64,000 bases of DNA from Knufia peltigerae (GCA_030247855.1 JAPDRN010000004.1:372001-436000), one strand, 5' to 3'; shown: positions 12,593 to 26,012, counted from the first letter of the stretch. The notes: a model not told the origin generated them from the letters alone. Program-made: numbers and translations.

Positions 12593-13859
12593 CTCTCCTG
12601 CTGACCATTCGCAAACAGGTGGTAGAAACCTCGTACGGTCTGTAGAAGATTGAAATCGACCAATCCGGCCAAGCAATAAGATGCTGGGATCGGGTGAGGT
12701 GTGGTGTGGAAGTGAAGCACGAAATGTTTTAGGATCTGCAACAGGTGCAAGGGAGTGGACGACCCGGAAACGGTCAACACGCAAGCGCGACTGGAGGTGA
12801 CTCGAAGGAGCGGACGGTGTTGCCGTGCAATAGGAAGGGAAGAAGAAGCGTAGGATGTGACTGTCCAGCAGACGGGTGAGCAACGAGCGTGGAGAGTGAA
12901 GGAATACAAGGGGAGGAAACTTGTACTCTGGCGTCTGGACGGTGATGAGTTGGTGGTGGTGATGGGTGCGCAGTCCGCACAGTAGTAGCAGTATGGAGTA
13001 TTTGGTGAGGAATTCTGGGCTGCGGATGCAGCAGGGGCATTATTGGACATGCGCCTTGGATGGTTCCTTCCCTCCCTACCAAGTCTGATAGATACTGACC
13101 AAAAGTGCTCCAGTTATGGCACTGAAAGAACATATAGTGAATGTGTCCAGGCTGTCTTCGTTATGTCACTCTTCAATCCTTTTGTTTGTTACTACTACAA
13201 AGAAAGCTGCATCCGACTCATCTAGGGCTATCAACTCGTTCTATGTCCCAGAACCAGTCGCATGCACTCCGTAGGCTGCTGCAGATCTCACACCCCGGGA
13301 ATCTCTACAATTGCCCTTGTTCTCTCCCTGGACCAGCCAAATCACCCATGCGAAATGCACTGCGGATATCCCTGCTCCGTTCTGCAAAATCCACCGGCTT
13401 CTCAACGACCCTCTTGCCCCTTACTAAACGCGGGCGCTAGTGGCTGACAATTCTCGACGAAGACTGAAAGAATAACTACCTAATAGTCAATTCCCAGCTG
13501 AACCTTCTACACCCTTTTTTCCTCACTGGCGTCAAGCATCTGCTGCTATTGGCGAGCATAGTGGTTGTTACACAATTCCATTGGAGCCCATTGACGCCGA
13601 TGGGACAACAGCATGCCCTGGATTACGCAGTCTCCTTACATGTTCGATGCTAGGGTCGTGGTATACTGAATTCAGTCCATACCTATGAACCATCCCGTGC
13701 GAGTTTTCGCTGCAGACCAATTCCAACTCCTTGCGTAAATATTCTTGAGAGAACCGGACAAAGAACCTCCGAACCCTGTGTTACCTCATCGTAGCTGAAA
13801 TCGTGATTGTCGTCGATTTACCCGCCGCTGGTACCGTTGCAAAGTATCGCAGGCAGCCC
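12593..13859. other. Intergenic, SPA2 upstream region
   Basis: 1.27 kb between the SPA2 start and the SWD1 3' end, both on the minus strand. No gene is supported. The SPA2-proximal 400 bases are open on the minus strand and are likely leader. One ACTCCGTA copy occurs at about 13266. Confidence 0.5.
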
Positions 13860-15428
13860 CTAATACTTTCGCTTGCGAGCAGCTTTGGCCGGTTCATCAG
13901 CTTCGTTTTCATACTCCTTGCCCTCGTGAAAATCCTTCTTTCTCATGGTGCCAACACCCATACGCACCAATTCCTGGTCATCCCCGTCGCTGTCCTCGAC
14001 GTTATATAACATTGGCAGAACAAAGCTTTCTTCTTCGCCCATTTTCCTCTCAACAGTCAAAACGTCAACAATCTCATCTTCTCGATCAAGACGTCGTTTT
14101 TGGTGCTCTTCCTTGGGATACGTGTCGAATTCATCCTCACGTTCCACGTATTCAACGTTCTCGGTTACTTCAGTGAAATCCGGCGCAAGCGCCGACCATT
14201 TCTGTTGTGGTTCAATTCCCCAGATTTGTATGCTCCCCGTTTCGATGCTTGTACATGCAAGCAGCGGCCGCGATGGATGCCATTCGATGATAGCAGGCTC
14301 CTCACGGTTCTCGAGAATTCGAAGCAATGAATTCGTGCGTAACTCCCAAATGTAAATGTCTTTTTTCATGTACGTCGACGCAGTGACATAGTCGGCAATG
14401 CCAGTGGATGACGAGTGACTGAAGGCACAATGATTCCAACGTAGGCGATTCACCAGATCCTGGAATTTGTGCTCCGTGGTGAGGACAATATTTTCAGCCA
14501 ATGTGGCTGGGTCAGGAGTATCTTCCTCGCTAGTAGGCTCAAAGGGGGGCGCAGTTGAGGGCGTGATCAGAGAAAGATCAGGTAGATTGATTGTACGAAT
14601 GATACGATCAGTACTATTGGCGAGGAGTTGGCGGCCGTTGGATGTCAGGCGCAGAAGCGAGATCAAGCCCGAGGAGATTTTGGTGGAATGAATGATTTTA
14701 CGAGACTCTGTCTCAAGGATGTTGATGTAGCCTTTCGATGTGCCTGTGATGATGTGATTGCCCAGGACAGAAAATATGGCTGAGGTTGTGGCCTGCTTGT
14801 TCTCGGACCGCGAGACACTTTCGCCATCACTGAGTGGAGTAGTGGGCAAGATTTTCTTGATGCATTCAGGGTTTGTAATGTCGACAAGGTAGGGGCGGTC
14901 CTCAAATAACGAGGCTACGAAGAGATTGTGATTGTATGGATGAAGTTCGGCAGTGTAAATCGGTGCCTCGAACTTGACAGTCCGTATGCGTTGTTGAGTT
15001 TGTAAGTCCCAAAGACAGGCACGACAATCCTGAGACGAAGTGAGAAGATACCGTCCATCTCGAGACCAGCTCAGACTTTGAATTTGTTTCCAGTGGCCCA
15101 CTAGTCTCATGGCGACGCCAAATGTTTCCATGTCCCTTTCTCGGGTCAGACATCCTGACATCAAAGAAGCATGGGTAGAGGTGCAGTCAACTTACCATAT
15201 CACAACTTTGCCATCCACTCTACCTGATGCCAAATAATCACCCTTTCGACTGAAACGAAGAGTTGTGGCATGGCCACACCCTATTCAGGTCAGTCCTCGG
15301 GCCAAGTGAAAACGAGACGCGGGCGAGATGCGCTAGACATGCACTATGCTATACTTACTGAGATCGTTTGTGAGAGCATCCGGAGAGTCTTGGGCTAGCT
15401 GGAATGGGTCTATTAGTGCTAAATTCAT
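13860..15428 (-). CDS. SWD1: COMPASS subunit Swd1 (RbBP5 homologue), WD-repeat protein
   Basis: Three exons: 15428-15359, 15280-15196 and 15135-13860, 476 residues. Core subunit of the Set1/COMPASS H3K4 methyltransferase in the nucleus. The N-terminus MNLALIDPFQLAQDSPDALT is the characteristic Swd1/RbBP5 start. WD repeats follow: FSRKGDYLASGRVDGKVVIWD, LSWSRDGRYLLTSSQDCRACLWD, the ITGTSKGYINILE blade, and IIEWHPSRPLLACTSIETGSIQIWG. An acidic linker and a basic C-terminus (AKAARKRKY) close the protein. The acceptor of intron 2 was set at 15136 (AAAG) because only this joins VVIW to DMETFGVAMRL in frame; the more obvious CAG at about 15164 does not. The gene is transcribed divergently from RPB1. 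Confidence 0.94.
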
Positions 15429-16451
15429 GGTGTGCTTGGATATGGAGAGAATGTAGATGCCACGTCCAGAATTTGTTGATAGAGGCCGACGCTTCCTAAT
15501 TGAGACTAGCGCGGTGTAGGTGGCTCGAGTTTCGGCCTCAGCGGTTACGAACAGTTCAAATAAGAAGTTATTCACACTAGTAGATGGAAGTGAATGGTCA
15601 AAGGTATGTCTTCTTATAATCGCAGCTCATTCACTTGCATGAGCGATGTATACATCTCACATTAGGGTATACAGGAACAGCTACCATAGACTTTGAAGAT
15701 ACTCAGTAGAACCCAAGGAAATTAAATCAATGAACACCCAGCACATAGCAAGACACACTCTCTATACTCCGTACCAGTAGCCATACCTCGTACTGGCCTT
15801 CGGATTATTGCATATGTGCTACAGCAGGAAAAAGGCCATTGCTCGACGGATTAGTGTAGCCGTGTCTTTGTTCGGTGGATAAACCTACATGAATCCGGCC
15901 TTTCTCTTGGGGAGTCAACACTCTTATGAGTTTCGGCCTTGCTCGGTCACGTCGGGATCAGAGATGAGTTCAATCCTTCGCGTCTCTGACAGGCAGAAGA
16001 AGAGTGAGTCAATAGAGAGTGACATGATTGTCCATTGCGGCTGATTTAGAGAGCGCGACAAGCGTGAATAGCAACTAAGCCGGATGCGTCTTGGCGTGTT
16101 GGGTGCCTGTTTAGCCTGCGCCTCCCAGTGCTCAATCAAAAATTCATCTGCCACCTCATACCAATCCTCATCCACTTCCATCATCACCATCCCACCTCAA
16201 CCATCTCGACTCGATCGCGCTCCCGAATTAACACGTTTCGATCGACGAGCCGAACAGGATCCAGGAAGTCTGGGGTCAAAGAAACAAGAATTGGTGAAAC
16301 GCGCAGCTGGAGAAGTGCGCATTGTTTTGGGTGGCCCTGGAGGGCGAAGGGTCGTCCTTGACCACGTCGCGCTGCCATCTGCGCAGGCACTGCGATCATC
16401 GAAAATCGTCTTGAAAAATAATATCGTCTCTCTGGGATAACGCGAGTAACC
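15429..16451. promoter_or_regulatory. Shared divergent promoter region of SWD1 and RPB1
   Basis: About 1.0 kb between the two start codons, with genes pointing away from each other. It contains TACTCCGTA at 15765-15773. The right 370 bases are open on the plus strand (about 16084-16440) but look like RPB1 leader rather than a gene. No TATA element could be assigned with confidence. Confidence 0.6.
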
Positions 16452-19400
16452 ATGTCGAACCTCAATTTCCCTTATTCGAGCGCGCCGCTGCGGACCGTCG
16501 AGGAGATTCAGTTTGGCCTGTTCTCGGCCAAGGAAACCGAACGCCTCGCGGTCATCGATATCGAATATCCTGAGACGATGTATGTAGTCATAAATGAAGA
16601 AACCACACCTCTTAAGATTTTTCTAACATTTTTGTGAACCAGGGATGAGCAGCGCCTCAGACCTCGAGAGAAAGGTCCGAACGATCCTCATCTCGGTACA
16701 ATCGATCGCAATTTCAAATGCAGTACCTGTGAAGAAAACATGGCCGAATGTCCTGGGCATTTTGGTGTCATCAAGCTTGCAACTCCAGTATTCCACTATG
16801 GTTTCATGACCAAGGTCAAGAAGATACTGGAGACTGTCTGCCACAACTGTGGCAAGATCAAAGCGCTTGATGTTAGTTTTGCCACTCTTCTCTGATCATA
16901 CCGTTCTCTAACCATAGGAAAATAGACTGAAGAGTTTAAACACGCGATTTCCCTTCGAGACCGAAAGCGTCGTTTCGACGCAGTTTGGCGATTGAGCAAG
17001 CCTCGACTTATTTGCGAAGCAGATCCTCCTGATGATCCAGACCAACCGCTCAAAGGACCTCAACAGCCTAAGCACGGCGGTTGTGGTAACGCGCAGCCTG
17101 AAATCCGAAGAACCGGGTTGCAGCTGTGGGCAACCTGGAAACCGCGCAAGGGCGATGACGACGAAGATATCACACCGGACAAAAAGCGAATCTTCCCTCA
17201 AGATGCTCTCAATACTTTCCGCACCCTCACTGATGAGACTTTGGAAATGATGGGACTCAGTCTCGACTACGCTCGACCAGAATGGATGATCTTATCTGCG
17301 CTGCCTGTACCTCCTCCTCCCGTCCGTCCTTCTATCAGCGTGGACGGGAGTGGTCAAGGTTCTCGTGGTGAGGATGATCTGACCTTCAAACTGGGTGATA
17401 TCATCAGAGCCAACCAGGCAGTGCTGCGGACAGAGGTTGACGGTACTCCTGACCATATCAAGGTCGACCTGTGCGATCTTTTGCAGTACCACATCGCGAC
17501 CTACATGGACAATGAGATTGCCGGCTTAGAGAAGGCACAACACAAGAGTGGTCGACCTATCAAGTCAATACGCGCGAGACTGAAGGGCAAAGAAGGTCGT
17601 CTGCGACAGAACCTTATGGGAAAACGTGTGGACTTCTCTGCACGTACAGTTATTACAGGTGATCCGAACTTATCTCTCGATGAAGTCGGCGTGCCGCGCA
17701 GCATTGCCCGTACACTGACCTATCCTGAAACTGTCACGCCGTTCAATCTCGATAAGCTCAAGCGTCTCGTGGCCAATGGTCCAAATGAGCACCCTGGTGC
17801 GCGGTATGTCATTCGTGACACCGGCGAGCGTATTGATCTTCGCCATCACAAGCGGGCTGGAGAGATGACTCTGCAGTATGGTTGGAAAGTCGAACGGCAC
17901 ATTCAAGATGGAGATGTCATTCTTTTCAACCGTCAGCCTTCCCTACACAAAGAGTCAATGATGGGTCACCGTGTTCGCGTCATGCCTTACTCTACCTTCA
18001 GACTCAATCTTTCGGTCACCACTCCATACAATGCTGATTTCGATGGCGACGAAATGAACTTGCACGTTCCTCAAAGCGAAGAATCTAGAGCCGAATTGGC
18101 GAACCTCTGCATGGTTCCTCTCAACATTGTTTCTCCGCAACGCAATGGCCCTCTGATGGGTATTGTGCAAGACACCCTCTGTGGTATCTACAAGATTTGT
18201 CGACGTGACATCTTCTTGTCACGAGACCAAGTCATGAATGTCATGATGTGGGTTCCTGATTGGGATGGGGTGATTCCTCAACCAGCTATCATCAAGCCTA
18301 GGCCCCGCTGGACGGGCAAGCAGATGATCAGTATGGTTCTTCCGAAAGCCCTGAATCTTGAACGATTCGAAGCGAAGGGCGATGCTTTCAGGGACCAAAA
18401 GGACGAAAGTCTATCTCCCATCAACGACACTGGCTTGATGGTTTTGGAGGGCAACTTGATGTTCGGTTTGTTCAGCAAGAAATTTGTGGGCACCAGTGCC
18501 GGTGGTATTATTCATACCATCTACAATGAGTTTGGTCACGAAGCTGCTATGGCTTTCTTCAACGGTGCGCAGACTGTCGTCAACTACTGGCTTCTGCACA
18601 ACGGCTTCAGCATCGGTATTGGTGATACAGTGCCAGATCCGGCCACGGTTGTCAAAATTCAGCAAGCTGTCGATGACAGAAAAGCCGACGTTGAGCAGCT
18701 AACCAAGGCGGCATACAATGAAGATCTAGAACCTGCACCTGGTATGAACGTCCGTCAGACATTCGAAAGCAAGGTCATGAACTTCCTCAATCAAGCTCGT
18801 GATCAGGCTGGTTCGGCAACAGAAAACAGTCTGAAAGATCTTAACAATGCCATCACCATGGCTCGAGCTGGTTCGAAGGGTTCAACGATCAACATTGCTC
18901 AAATGACTGCCATTGTTGGTCAGCAAGCTGTGGAAGGCAAGCGTATTCCTTTCGGCTTCAAGTACCGTACTTTGCCCCATTTCGCAAAGGACGACTACTC
19001 GGCACCATCTCGAGGCTTCGTCGAAAACTCTTATTTGCGAGGCCTAACTCCAACAGAATTCTTCTTTCACGCCATGGCAGGTCGTGAAGGTCTCATCGAC
19101 ACAGCTGTCAAGACTGCCGAAACTGGTTACATTCAGCGCCGACTCGTCAAGGCCCTTGAAGAAGTCACTGTAAAGTACGATAGCACAGTCCGAGATTCTC
19201 GGGGCAATATCGTTCAATTCATATATGGAGAAGATGGTCTTGATGGTGGACATATCGAAAATCAGAAGGTTGACATCGTCACCATGTCTGACAAGGCTTT
19301 CATGAACCGTTACTCTGTCGATGTCATGAGCGGCGACACCTCGATGTGGAGAGGCAAACTACTCCAAGCCAGAGAGATTCAAGGTGATACCGAATTGCAA

Positions 19401-21887
19401 GAGCTTTTCGACGAAGAGCTTGAAGATCTGCGCGAGTCCCGAGATTTCCTTCGAAAGATGGGCAAAGGCACCGAGGATAATTTCCAATTGCCTCTCAACG
19501 TTGCGCGAATCATCGATCAGGCACAGAAGAACTTCAAGATCCGACGTGGAGATAGGACTGACCTTGACCCTCGCTACGCACTCACCGCTGTCAAGCAGTT
19601 GCTGGATCGTCTCATCGTTGTTCGCGGTGATGATGCCATTTCACAAGAGGCACAATCGAACGCCACTCTTCTTTTCAAAGCACAGTTGCGATCTCGTCTC
19701 GCTTACAAGAGACTTGTTCTTGAACATGGTCTGAACCGATTAGCCTTTGACAATGTCATCGGTGGTATTGAGAGTCGATTCATCGCGGCGCATGCTAACC
19801 CTGGTGAAATGGTCGGTGTCCTGGCTGCGCAGTCTATTGGAGAACCTGCTACTCAGATGACTTTGAACACCTTCCATTTTACTGGTGTCTCTGCCAAGAA
19901 CGTCACACTGGGTGTCCCTCGTCTGAAGGAAATTTTGAACGTCTCCCAGAACATCCGCACACCATCAATGACGGTCTATCAACTCCCAGAGTACACTGGC
20001 GACAAAGAGGCAGCCAAGTTACTTCGAAGCCGAGTACAGCATACCAACTTGCGATCCGTGGCTGAGACATGTGAATTGTGGTACGATCCAGACATCCAAA
20101 GTACTATCATTCCCGAGGATCTCGATATGGTCGAGTCATACTTCATTATTCCTGAAGACAATGAGGCAGACCTTTCCCTCCATTCGAAATGGCTTCTGCG
20201 TATCACGCTTAGTCGCGCGAAGCTCCTTGACAAGGGATTGAACATTCAAGAGGTCTCGTCAAAGATCAAATCCACTTATGGCAAGGACCTGTCAGTGATC
20301 TTCAGTGATATCAATGCCGATGAGCAGGTCATTCGTGTTCGACTGGTTCAGAACTATGGTAAGGACGAAGAAGAAGACCGCAGAGAGGACGATGAGATTC
20401 TCCGCCGCTTCCTGAACGAAATGCTCGATCACCTCACATTCCACGGTGTTCCTGGAGTATCAAGGGCCTTCATCGATCAGAAGAGCAAAGCCATCATTGA
20501 CACGGACAATTCCGTCAGAATGACCAAGTCTGACCCCAAATGCAACGAGTATGTCCTCGAGACTAGCGGCAGCTCTTTCGCAAAAGTTCTCGCGATCGAT
20601 GGAGTCGATACCAGTCGTACCTACACCAACAGATTCACTGAGATCTTCGAGGTGCTGGGTATCGAAGCTACCCGTGCTGCCATTCTCCGAGAATTGACTC
20701 AAGTATTGTCTTTCGATGGTTCATATGTCAATGCTCGTCACTTGGGTATTCTTTGCGATGTGATGACGAGTCGTGGCTATGTCATGGCTGTCACCCGTCA
20801 TGGTATCAACAAATCTGATACTGGTGCTCTCATGAGATGTTCGTTTGAGCAGACCGTGGAGATTCTTCTTGAAGCAGCTGCTGCTGGTGAATTGGACGAC
20901 TGTCGGGGTGTATCTGAAAATTTGATCCTGGGTCAACCTGCTCCCGTCGGAACAGGCACTATGGACATCTTGCTCGATCACAACATGCTGTCAACAGTTG
21001 TCACCGACAATGCCAATCTCGGCCTTGGAGGAGTCATCGGTGTTAAAGGCACCCAGCAAATGTTGGAGGGCGCTGCGACTCCCTACGATAGTGGCTCACC
21101 AATGCAGGACAACCAGTACCTTGGTTCCCCGGATTATGGTGCGTCTTTCTCGCCAATTGCTGCTTCTGGGTCGGAGACTCCTGGCGGGTTCACGGACTAT
21201 CAACCTGGCTTTGGTGGCGCTGGAGGCTTCAGTCCCTATGGGGCTCGCAGTCCTGCAGGATATTCTCCGGCCAGTCCTTTCGGTGGTATGAGCCCGGCTT
21301 CGCCTGGTTTTTCACCAACCGCTGGGTACTCGCCTACCTCTCCAGCCTTTGGTGCAACCAGTCCTGGCTTTGGCCCAACGTCACCGTCGTTTTCTCCAGC
21401 CAGTCCAGCATTCACGCCGACCTCACCTGCGTACTCGCCTACCTCGCCTGGTTATCAAGCATCGCCAACGTCGCCCAGCTACTCTCCAACTTCACCGAAC
21501 TACTCTCCGACGTCTCCTGCCTATGGCAACTCCCCAACATCGCCAAGTTACTCTCCTACGTCTCCAGCATTCAGCCCGACGTCACCGACTTCACCGACAT
21601 CGCCTGCCTACAGTCCCACGTCACCACAGTATAGCCCGACTAGTCCTGTGTATGGCGGTGGCAAGCAGCAATCTCCCACGTCACCAAGCTATTCTCCGAC
21701 GTCTCCTACGTACAGTCCTACCAGTCCGACTTCGCCAACTAGTCCCTCGTACTCACCTACGAGTCCGATGTACAATGCATCGCCGCGAAGCCCGCAAGGG
21801 AGACCAGGTGGTATTAGTAGTCCACAATACTCTCCCAACAGCCCGCAGTATTCTCCGACTTCTCCAAAAGAGGACAAGGATGACTAG
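16452..21887 (+). CDS. RPB1: RNA polymerase II largest subunit Rpb1
   Basis: Three exons: 16452-16579, 16643-16871 and 16926-21887, about 1772 residues. It forms the clamp, active site and CTD of nuclear RNA polymerase II. The N-terminal zinc site (CSTCEENMAECPGHF, then CHNCGK) lies in exon 2. The catalytic magnesium loop NADFDGDEMNLHVPQSEE is at about 18033-18080. The bridge helix/trigger loop region includes IGEPATQMTLNTFHFTGVS near 19838-19890. The CTD, from about 21230 to the end, starts with degenerate units and continues with many YSPTSPx heptads, ending in an acidic EDKDD tail. The frame after exon 2 requires the GTTAGT donor at 16872 and the second TAG acceptor ending at 16925. Confidence 0.98.
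21230..21880 (+). repeat. RPB1 CTD heptad-coding repeat
   Basis: Tandem 21-base units coding YSPTSPx variants inside the last exon. Many copies are compressed (SPTSPTSP) or altered (FSPASPA, FGPTSPS), as is usual for filamentous fungi. Several long antisense and alternate-frame open frames here are by-products of the repeat. Confidence 0.9.
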
Positions 21888-23448
21888 TACTGCTTTGTAT
21901 CATCACACGACATCATTGTCGACCAAAAACAACTTCAGGTACATGCAAGAAGGATCCATTAGATTGACCTTCTTTCTTGACATGCTCTATGACGTTGCCA
22001 TGTTATGTTTTATCATGCCTTATTTTATCGTTTGGCCACTAAATTGTCACGGACGCCAACGGCCGTCCTATTCCGGCTACGTTGCTACTTTCCAACCAAA
22101 CCCCAAAAAAGATTCGAATTCACAAATTAGCGATGGCGTTGGATGGTTTTTATTCGCTTGGTTTTTTTTCTCGAAGCACGATCGAAGCACTCTTTGAGGT
22201 GCTCGCATGAACTGGAGAGGAAGTGAAGAATGCATTTTCATACAGGGGAAAGCAAAGGATGACGATTACTCTATTTTCCGATGGATGTGCTCACCAAGCA
22301 AAACGGGGTGAGAGCGAGAGTAGAGAGAGGATAGGCAGGGTTCGTTGTTGCGAGTTGTAGATTCAGAGAAGGAAGTGTTTCGAGGAAGAATGAGCAGCTG
22401 GAGTTGGCCGAAAATTGATCCAGGGTGGTGTGGGAGGCGAGGCAGTGGGTGGTGCATGAGGCTTTTTCTTGCTGTGTACTTTAAGAGATAATTTGCATAG
22501 ACTGACTTGGCTTGCTGGGACGAAAAAGGGACGGGCAGATGCGGTGCAATGCGAAAGGCATCAAGAGGCGAGAAGAGATTCAGATGAGATGACGGTCGAC
22601 CAATTGAAAGGGTTCTGGCCTAGACAGAACGCACTGCGTAAACTTGATTCATTAGATTGGCTTGCTCATTTTTCAAAACAAAATGTCTGTTTGCTTAATT
22701 CGTGAGATTATAGAGAGAGAGAGAGAGAGATCCGCCTTGATCAGATTTGAGTAGAAGAGAAGAACAATGAGGAACTTTAAAAAAGAAGAAAGCTTGGTCG
22801 TGATGATATTCTCGATGTGGTTGATGTCCTCGTGGGGTCTTTTCTTTTCCCCTCTGACCCGAGTCACGTCCTGCGTATTTATATAAGGTGATGCCTGTAT
22901 CGGGTATGTTTTGACTCGTCCAAAGGAGGAGACAGACTTTTTGTCGTGAGCTTTTGGCCGTTAAGGCTTCCCGGGGGTCTTTTTACTCGAGGATCGGTGA
23001 GACCAGTGAGCTGGGACAACCCCAAGATACCGGCGTCAAGAGTTGTAACCAATACATCTCAAGAGGAGGAAAAACACCGTACATGCGTATCTACCTGTCT
23101 CACACGTCCACGAGGAAGGAATTTCCAAGATCGAGTGCACAAGGGTGTTAACAGTCCGCGTCGTTTTTGGAAAGTAGACGTTGTTCTCAAGGTCACCGCG
23201 AAGACCTTGACAAGTTTGTCCTCGTCCGTCTCCTTGGTTTTTTTCTTTCTCAATCTTTCTTGGTTTGCGTCAATCATTGACATTGACCCCCAAGCTTACT
23301 TTGACAAAAAGGCACCAGAGGTTTGTGTGGTTTTGGGGCGCCCTTTGATCTTGAAGATTCGGTGCATTGTTAGTATGTGACCGACCGGACTTTCTCTTTT
23401 TCTCAAATCGGATTGGAGTTTTTTTTTTCTCGAATCGAATCGAATTCA
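21888..23448. other. Intergenic, convergent 3' ends of RPB1 and CGI121
   Basis: 1.56 kb, long for converging genes. It contains an AG dinucleotide run at 22712-22730. Open frames at 22946-23380 and nearby show no domain. Nothing else is supported. Confidence 0.5.
22712..22730. repeat. (AG)n microsatellite
   Basis: Uninterrupted AG dinucleotide tract of about nine units between RPB1 and CGI121. Confidence 0.85.
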
Positions 23449-24314
23449 TCAAGTTGCACCCCTCAAGGCCATGAGTCCCAGTACCTGTCTCTCAAGGTTG
23501 GAGGAGAAGGTGGTCGAGTCAAGGATCGTAACCTTGTCACCATTCGTGACCACGTCGTCCCTGCCACCTTTGTGGTTTTTACCAGAAGAAGAATGCGGCG
23601 GCGGGAGACTGATCTTGTACACTTTTCGAATCCTTTCGACGTCGGACAAGCCTCGCAAGGTGACGTCGTCGAATGGGATTTCCTTGCCCTTTACGTGTGT
23701 CGAGAGGTGTTGAGCGACCGTGGCTTGTGTCACTTGCGGCGTGGTCGAGACCTTGACGACCAGCAAATTTCGTGTAGAATCCGATATACCAAACCTCCGA
23801 AACGCTTCACCGATCTTTTTGAAGGGGGGAACGTTCGTCAGTCAAAACCCAAATATGGACATCCATACAGGGACAGTGGACGGTGGACGGTGGTAGTGGA
23901 GAGTGAAAAGTATAGCTAAGCCGGGTAAATAATACGTACATTGTTATTTGGACTCAAGGAAAAGACGATTTCGGAATGAATGTTGTGAGACTTGAGGCGA
24001 TCGTTCAAGTAGTCATTCATGGCACGGAAGGCCGCCGCGAGGACATGGGTCGTCGAGAGGATCTGTGAAAAGGGTCCTGAGGCGTGAGTAACGTGGACTG
24101 TGCCGTTTTATTGTATACGGCCGGTGTGGGGGGTGTGGAATGAAGGGAAAGGAACATTCCTCACCATGCTAGCATCGATGAATGCGTATTCAAACTCTGC
24201 GTTCCCCGCGAGGAGCTGTTGCTTGAGAAACGGGGCGTTCTCGACGTCGGTGTACAACGAGACGTAGAGTGCCAGTTCGGGTGGCATGTGTGCGAGGTGG
24301 ATCGTTTGGGCCAT
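23449..24314 (-). CDS. CGI121: EKC/KEOPS complex subunit Cgi121
   Basis: Three exons: 24314-24165, 24062-23940 and 23814-23449, 212 residues. The protein matches the Cgi121/TPRKB fold along its length. It has an N-terminal segment ending EYAFIDASMILSTTHVLAAAFRAMND, the hallmark HSEIVFSLSPNNNIGEAFRRFGI, and a C-terminal KVYKISLPP and GLMALRGAT. Cgi121 is an accessory subunit of the KEOPS complex that makes the t6A modification on ANN-decoding tRNAs and is linked to telomere maintenance. The internal Ser/Gly/Asn-rich loop near residue 170 is longer than in the yeast protein. Start and splice sites are unambiguous. Confidence 0.9.
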
Positions 24315-24911
24315 GTTTGAGCTAGAGTCGGGAAAAGAGTCTGGCTAGGTGGGCGAAGAGGACAATGATGGTAGAATTCAGCGCGATTGAGTACTGTTAT
24401 GGTCGGTTGAAATGTTTGAGGTGATGGCAACACTTGTACTCGGTAGAGCAAAGAGAGAGCGAACCATATATTGATAATATATTTATTTGTTCTTTGTCGG
24501 AGACTTGTCAAACTCATTTCCAAACGACGTCACGTGGATTGATCTCAGCCTTGTCGAACCTGGTACCACGAGTATCACATCTTTTGTGTTTTTAATCAGA
24601 GCATCAAATGGACATTGGGGTGCTTATTCAAAACTCAGGTCTCTTAATGTATCCATGTTTGATAACAACTCACAGGAAGGGGTGAGAAATCCACAGAAGG
24701 AAAACTGTAATAAGGGCCATAAAATTCTATCAGAGTCAACCTTGTAAGAGTGGAAGTATTACATTTTTTTATATATCTGTTTTCCCCTATATTGGTGGTG
24801 TAGAGTATGTCTTTGACCAAGTTGAAGACTTGTACACTGTGATCAAGTCATATATGAATTACAAGTCGCATCCCCGAGGAATAAATATACTCCTTCTCAA
24901 GTTCGACCCGA
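24315..24911. other. Intergenic, AT-rich
   Basis: About 600 bases between two minus-strand genes, noticeably AT-rich between 24440 and 24880. No gene seen. It carries the CGI121 promoter and the 3' UTR of the next gene. Confidence 0.5.
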
Positions 24912-26012
24912 TCATCGTCGCTTGCTGCCTTGCATGCTCAAGATTTGAACCATGCGGATGAAGATATTCAGGAAGTCCAACTCAAGGCTCACACTCTCAT
25001 TCACGACATCTTTTCTGACCAGACCACGTTCACTCATCCTAGCGTGGTGCAGGATTTTCTGAACGTCGTACAGAGTAAATCCACCAAAGACAGCCAAACC
25101 ACCGTAGAGCCAAATGTTCTCAGTCCAGGCCAATGTTCGAACGGCGGTGGCTGGTAGGACGAGAGGTGCAAATCCGGAGATAGCAACGATGGCGACACCA
25201 GCAAGCAGAGGACCTCCGAGGTAGAGATATTTCTCTTGTTTGGCAGTTGCACCGACAAAGGCAATGCTTCCCATCATGCCGATAGTGTAAAGACCGGCGC
25301 GAGCCAGGATTGCCGGATGCATGAACATCAATGGGGACAGAATGGCGGCTTGAGTGACGTTGAACGCGGTCCAGAGAGCGTACTTCTGTACGTAGCTGCA
25401 GACGGGTCATCAGTTGACGTGTCCAAATGATCACAATAAGACCGGAAGTAAAACTTACTTGTCAGGATGCGTGTAGAATGTTCCGTACATGGTTCCAAAG
25501 CTGGCAGCGAGACCAACACCGATAACCAGCCAAGGGTTCGTGGCCATCAACCGATAACTCCAGCCACTGGTGTGCAGAGTCCGAGCCGCCAAACCAATGA
25601 TACCGATACCCAGTCCGGTGTGCATGAAAGTCTGGTTGAGGTATTCTCGTTCGTACGTGGGCATACCGCCATCTTCGCGCGTTTCCCGGTTGAAGATCAG
25701 GTTCGTGGCAAAGATTGTACCACCCACCAGAGCGGCGCCGTAGAGAAGTCGCTGTGTCAGATTGCCGCTGGAAGTTGTGCTCGCAGGCTGATAGGAAGGA
25801 GTCTGGTAACTTCGCTTGAAACCATTGCGGAGAGCTTCGGACTTGAGCAGGGATTGTGCGCTCGACGTCGTCGTCGTCGTCGTCCGGGGAGTGAAGAATG
25901 AATTCGATGATTTGGGGTTTGAGTGGAAGCTGCGGATCAACGAGGAGGGTTTGCTGAATTGCTTGAAAGCGTTGGAGGAGACCGCAAAGGGCCTCCTGAG
26001 GACGAAAGACAT
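24912..26012 (-). CDS. Mitochondrial Bax-inhibitor-1-like membrane protein (GHITM/TMBIM5 type)
   Basis: Two exons, 26012-25459 and 25395-24912, 345 residues. The first ~75 residues form a mitochondrial targeting region (MSFVLRRPFAVSSNAF, many Ser/Arg, a poly-Thr run encoded by GTC repeats on the plus strand). About seven hydrophobic helices then follow, including TGLGIGIIGLAARTLH, NPWLVIGVGLAASFGTMYG, GLYTIGMMGSIAFVG and the conserved end LYDVQKILHHA plus ELDFLNIFIRMVQIL. This arrangement is that of the BI-1 superfamily branch represented by human GHITM/MICS1, an inner-membrane protein implicated in cristae organisation and Ca2+/H+ exchange. Role in this fungus is by family. Confidence 0.9.

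Noticed and set aside
16643..16926. Apparent one-base frameshift between RPB1 exons 2 and 3
   Set aside because: On recount the GTTAGT donor at 16872 and TAG acceptor at 16925 join GKIKALD to TEEFKHA in frame, so no break exists.
21349..22197. 282-codon plus-strand frame over the RPB1 CTD
   Set aside because: Out-of-frame reading of the heptad repeats; composition is Arg/His/Gln-rich and repetitive.
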